This document shows, piece by piece, positions 60,916 through 64,000 of a stretch of 64,000 nucleotides of DNA. The stretch lies in NCBI RefSeq assembly GCF_014205015.1, contig NZ_JACHMO010000001.1, positions 5,828,001 through 5,892,000 of the forward strand, written 5' to 3'. Made by a program: the position numbers and the translations under genes. The notes below the pieces were generated by a model. That model ran no database searches. It was not told the DNA's origin and was given only the letters and a program-made list of their open reading frames with translations. Position 1 is the first letter of the stretch. Each line of letters starts with the position of its first letter. The stretch is from Saccharothrix ecbatanensis (GTDB lineage Bacteria > Actinomycetota > Actinomycetes > Mycobacteriales > Pseudonocardiaceae).

Positions 60916-62577
60916 TCAACGCAGGTTGCACAGGTCCAGTGGCGCGCCGTCCGCCGTGAGGCACGGCAGGTACCCGGCGTCCTTCATCCGCACCCGCGCG
61001 CCGTCGTGCTCCCGCGCGTACTTGAGGAACCGGCCGGCCAACGAGTCCGCCGCCGGCTCCGACCGCGCGTACAGGTACTCGACCGTCCAGAACGGGTAGC
61101 CGGACTCCACGCCCACCGCCGCGTCGAACACCTTGCCGTCCAACGACAACGCGGTCAGCGCGTTCGTCTTGCGGGCCTCCGCCACGGACGGCGCGTCGGC
61201 GTACCCGATCGCGCCCTCCACCGCCCCGATCTCCCGCACCACGTCGGCGTTCTCGTCCCGCTCGCACCGGATCACCGGCGCGTCCGGCGAACGGTCCTTG
61301 GCCCGGCAGTCGTTGGAGGACAACGCGCTCTCGCTCGTGCCCAGCACCCGCCGCTCGAACAGCTCCCGCGTCCCCGACTCGCCACCCCGGCCGACGATCC
61401 GGATGGGCAACGGAGCGCCGCCGCGCAGCTGGCTCCAGTCCGTGTAGGCGCCCGCGTAGATGCCGCGCAGCTGCGCCACCGTGATCGTGTCCAGCCCGAC
61501 CGAGCTGTGCACCACCACGTGGTAGACCACGATCGCGAGCTGCTGCGTGAATACGCCCTCCACGTCCTGCTTGCCGTCCGACAGCGCCACCATGCCCTCT
61601 TCGCCGCCGACGACCTCGCGCACACCCTGGATGCTGCCGGTCGCGGACGTGGTGACGGTCGCGTCGGGGCACGCCTGCTCGTACTGGTCGGCGATCGCGG
61701 CCATGGTCGGCATGAACACGCTCGACCCCTCCACCCGCAACGTGCCCGACGCGCACGCCACCGTCGCGTCGGTCGAATCCGGCGGCCACGCCAGGACCAG
61801 CACCAGGACGGCCGCGAGCAAAGCGGCCAGGCCACCCGTCAGCCTCGGCAGGGTGAGCCGCCGTTCCGGGCGCTCGTCGTGCACGATGCCCGCGCCGGCC
61901 AGGTCGCCGACGACCTTCACGTCCTTGCCCAGCTCGCCCGTCGAGTTGCCGTCCGGCTCGCGCAGCACCACCAGCAGCTTGAACTTCTGCTTGCGCCGCA
62001 ACGTCAGGTTCTCCAGCCGCACCCCGTGCCACACCGGCTCGCCCGGCGGGTCCGCGGCCACCGCCAGCCCGCCCCACCTGGCCACCCGCTGCGCCATCCG
62101 CGCCCGCACCGTGGGCAGCGACGCCCGTGACGACTCCCTGAGGTCGGTCTCCCTGGGACCGGGCTCGGCGCCGAAGAACTGGAGGCTGCGCCGGATCTCG
62201 TCCTTCAGCTCGTCCGACCCGGCCTCGGACACCCTCGCGTTCCACACGATCCGGTCGCCGAAGGTGAACGTCAGCGGCTTGGCGAAGTCCTCGGCGTCGA
62301 TGTCGTAGGTGCCCGTGTTGCGGACCCTGACCACCACGATGCTCATCCGGTCCAGCACCCGCACCAGCTCGCGCAGCTGCGGCGCGTTCGCGTCGGTGCC
62401 GTCGTGCAGCTGCTCCGGCCCGAGACCGATCTTGGAGTTGTAGAGCACGCGGAACCCGAGGCGCTTGCGGCGCACGAAGAGCCGGTCGATGACCGGGGCC
62501 GCGAACAACAAGCCGATCGCGAGCAGCACCGGCCCGGGTCCACCCAGGAATTCCAACGCGGAACGCAGCACCTGCAC
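60916..62577 (-). CDS. Membrane-anchored protein with PstS-like phosphate-binding domain
   Basis: 553 residues. N-terminal transmembrane helix (VLLAIGLLFAAPVIDRLF), a ~200-residue cytoplasmic beta-rich domain, a second helix (GGLAALLAAVLVLVLAW, about 255-272), and a C-terminal ABC solute-binding-type domain: RVEGSSVFMPTMAAIADQY, TTSATGSIQGVREV, GRGGESGTRELFERRVLG. The outer part resembles PstS, but there is no lipobox and no pst genes. Sensor or tethered binding protein is more likely than transporter. Confidence 0.82.
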   Translation of the reverse strand: MQVLRSALEFLGGPGPVLLAIGLLFAAPVIDRLFVRRKRLGFRVLYNSKIGLGPEQLHDGTDANAPQLRELVRVLDRMSIVVVRVRNTGTYDIDAEDFAKPLTFTFGDRIVWNARVSEAGSDELKDEIRRSLQFFGAEPGPRETDLRESSRASLPTVRARMAQRVARWGGLAVAADPPGEPVWHGVRLENLTLRRKQKFKLLVVLREPDGNSTGELGKDVKVVGDLAGAGIVHDERPERRLTLPRLTGGLAALLAAVLVLVLAWPPDSTDATVACASGTLRVEGSSVFMPTMAAIADQYEQACPDATVTTSATGSIQGVREVVGGEEGMVALSDGKQDVEGVFTQQLAIVVYHVVVHSSVGLDTITVAQLRGIYAGAYTDWSQLRGGAPLPIRIVGRGGESGTRELFERRVLGTSESALSSNDCRAKDRSPDAPVIRCERDENADVVREIGAVEGAIGYADAPSVAEARKTNALTALSLDGKVFDAAVGVESGYPFWTVEYLYARSEPAADSLAGRFLKYAREHDGARVRMKDAGYLPCLTADGAPLDLCNLR

Positions 62578-62660
62578 ACCGAATTCTCGGTCGGCGGACC
62601 GGCCGCGGGTCCGGTGATCACCGGACGTTCACCACGACTTCACGCCGTGGCAAGGAGTCG

Positions 62661-63476
62661 TCACACGACCGCGTCGCGGTCCGCGAGGAAGTCCTCCAGC
62701 ACGACCGGGGTCAGGCCGTCGAGCTTGCAGCGTTCGAGGAAGGCCAGGAAGTCCTCCACGAACGTGTGCCGGAAGTGCATGAGCACGATGTCGCCCGCGT
62801 TCAACCGGCCGCCCGCCTGGAACTGCACGACGCCGTCGTTGACCGCCGCGGTCCACATGACCAACGCCGTGAAACCGCAGTCGGCGGCGGCCCGGCGGGT
62901 GGTGTGGTCGAAGTTCCCGAACGGCGGCCGGAACAACTTCGGTTGCGCGCCCAGCTGCGCGCGGAGGAGGTCGGCGTTGCCGCAGATCTCGTCGCGCTGG
63001 AAGTCGTACGAAGTGCCGGTGAGGTCGGGGTGGGTCGCGGTGTGCGCGTGGACCCTCGCGGCGCCCTGGAAGGTCTTCCAGTAGTCCGCGTAACCGTCGA
63101 CGTGCTTGGAGTTGAGGAACAGCGTGGGCTCGACGCCGCTCTTGCGCATCAGCTCCAGCGCGGCGGGGTGGCGCACCGCGCCGTCGTCGATGGTGATGAA
63201 CACGTACGGGCGGTCGGTCGCGATCCGGCGGACCACCGGCACCATGCCGTCGGCGATCGGCGGCACGTGCTGCTGCGGTGTCCCGTAGGCGTACGGGTGC
63301 TGGAAGACGGGGACCGTGGTGCCGCCCGGACCCGGCAAGACCGTCGGCGGCGTGGTGGTGGTCGTCGTTGTCGTAGTGGTCGTAGTAGTCGTCGCCGGCG
63401 GCTGCGCTTCCGGCTCTGGTGCGCACGCCACCGCGATGACGGCCGCCACCGCGACCGCCAGTGCCCTCGGTCTCAT
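62661..63476 (-). CDS. Secreted polysaccharide deacetylase lipoprotein (NodB fold)
   Basis: 271 residues. Signal with lipobox AVIAVAC at residue ~18, then an uninterrupted ~14-residue poly-Thr linker, then NodB homology: VFITIDDGAVRHP (TxDDG), HTATHPDLTG (HxxxH), RPPFGNFD (RxPxG) and VLMHFRHTF. Residues for metal binding are present. Acts on cell-wall or extracellular polysaccharide (peptidoglycan or chitin). ATG 63476. Confidence 0.93.
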   Translation of the reverse strand: MRPRALAVAVAAVIAVACAPEPEAQPPATTTTTTTTTTTTTTPPTVLPGPGGTTVPVFQHPYAYGTPQQHVPPIADGMVPVVRRIATDRPYVFITIDDGAVRHPAALELMRKSGVEPTLFLNSKHVDGYADYWKTFQGAARVHAHTATHPDLTGTSYDFQRDEICGNADLLRAQLGAQPKLFRPPFGNFDHTTRRAAADCGFTALVMWTAAVNDGVVQFQAGGRLNAGDIVLMHFRHTFVEDFLAFLERCKLDGLTPVVLEDFLADRDAVV

Positions 63477-63624
63477 CCCAGTCCCCCTTGAAACCCATTA
63501 TCACCCGATCGGGTGACGCTCACGGGGCTTGAGACGCCACGAGGATCACTCGGGTTGCTCTGCGACCCGTAGGCCCCGGCGATAGGGTCCTGCGGGTCCC
63601 ACGAGATCACGAGTGGAGGACCTG

Positions 63625-64000
63625 ATGAGCCTTGAGCGCCCCACCGCTCCCGACCCCTACTCGCTGCTGCCGAAGGTGGCGTCGTTCGCGGTCGACTCGA
63701 CCGACGTGACCGACGGCCAGGCGCTGGCGGAGGCACACGTGTTCGAGGGCGGCAACACGTCGCCCCAACTGGGCTGGGCCGGGTTCCCGGACGGGACCAA
63801 GAGCTTCGTGGTGACGTGCTTCGACCCCGACGCGCCGATCCCGTCCGGCTTCTGGCACTGGGTCGCGGTGAACATCCCGGCGTCGGTGACGTCGCTGGAC
63901 ACCGGAGCGGGCGCCTCCGACGACACGCTGCCCGACGGCGCGTTCCACGTGCGGAACGACTTCGGCACGCGGGCGTTCGGAGGCGCCGCGCCGCCGCCCG
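63625..64000 (+). CDS. PEBP/YbhB family protein (cut by right edge)
   Basis: First 125 codons. Starts [16 protein letters not shown]; contains [13 protein letters not shown] (P-D/N-x-S-P loop) and [20 protein letters not shown], the phosphatidylethanolamine-binding-protein core (DPDAP and HWV). Ribosome site GTGGAGG before ATG 63625. The C-terminus lies outside. Confidence 0.93.
   Translation, partial: MSLERPTAPDPYSLLPKVASFAVDSTDVTDGQALAEAHVFEGGNTSPQLGWAGFPDGTKSFVVTCFDPDAPIPSGFWHWVAVNIPASVTSLDTGAGASDDTLPDGAFHVRNDFGTRAFGGAAPPP

Noticed and set aside
63345..63400. Poly-Thr codon run as a possible contingency repeat
   Set aside because: Mixed Thr codons, not a pure DNA repeat, so slippage is unlikely; a normal lipoprotein linker.

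Overview
The window is very GC-rich with strong G/C third-codon bias, frequent GTG starts, GTGA/ATGA gene overlaps, actinobacterial gene neighbourhoods (infB-ylxR-nusA-rimP and proS), DUF397/DUF5753 regulators and many TetR-type regulators. I read it as the chromosome of an actinomycete, most likely of the Pseudonocardiales (Saccharothrix/Actinosynnema/Lentzea type). The genus is an inference.

Layout. 1-12 kb: the translation/transcription block infB (5' part), ylxR, nusA and rimP on the minus strand, then a lipoprotein/DUF4439 pair, a set of small enzymes and membrane proteins, and proS. 12-23 kb: single accessory genes (hydrolase, VOC protein, YaaA, GlxA-type regulator, a protein with a collagen-like tail, RIO kinase, TetR plus HXXEE membrane protein, DEAD-box helicase, PAP2 phosphatase), with several short tandem repeats. 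23.5-34.2 kb: siroheme/corrin synthesis. A cobalamin riboswitch (34080-34195) precedes a minus-strand operon chlI/D-type chelatase - cobO - cobB - cobM - cobL - cbiG. cysG lies further on. 34-42 kb: a P450 divergent from a BioF-like enzyme, three trypsin-like secreted proteases across the region, a LysE exporter, an M48 peptidase and a beta-lactamase-fold protein. 42.5-43.9 kb: a TnpB-only IS605-type element with both end hairpins. 44-50.5 kb: LysR/MBL, TetR/Vat-type acetyltransferase and a DUF5753/DUF397 locus. 50.5-52.4 kb: a membrane-embedded patatin phospholipase.

The most notable part is 52.4-57.3 kb. A minus-strand operon encodes a 43-residue peptide (55815-55946, too short to stand out), an SagB-type dehydrogenase, an E1-like leader-binding protein and a YcaO cyclodehydratase with a C-terminal PxPxP end; a P450 diverges from it. 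The peptide carries eight consecutive Ser/Thr/Cys residues (SSSSSTSC) followed by a short basic tail. This is the machinery of an azole-forming RiPP, and the core would give up to eight contiguous azole rings, the same ring count and Ser/Thr-plus-one-Cys composition class as the macrocyclic polyoxazole telomestatin. I think this is the undescribed system in the window.

After it come a DUF574 methyltransferase, lon with an HspR/HAIR-like operator, a membrane-anchored PstS-like protein, a secreted polysaccharide deacetylase and a truncated PEBP-family gene at the right edge.
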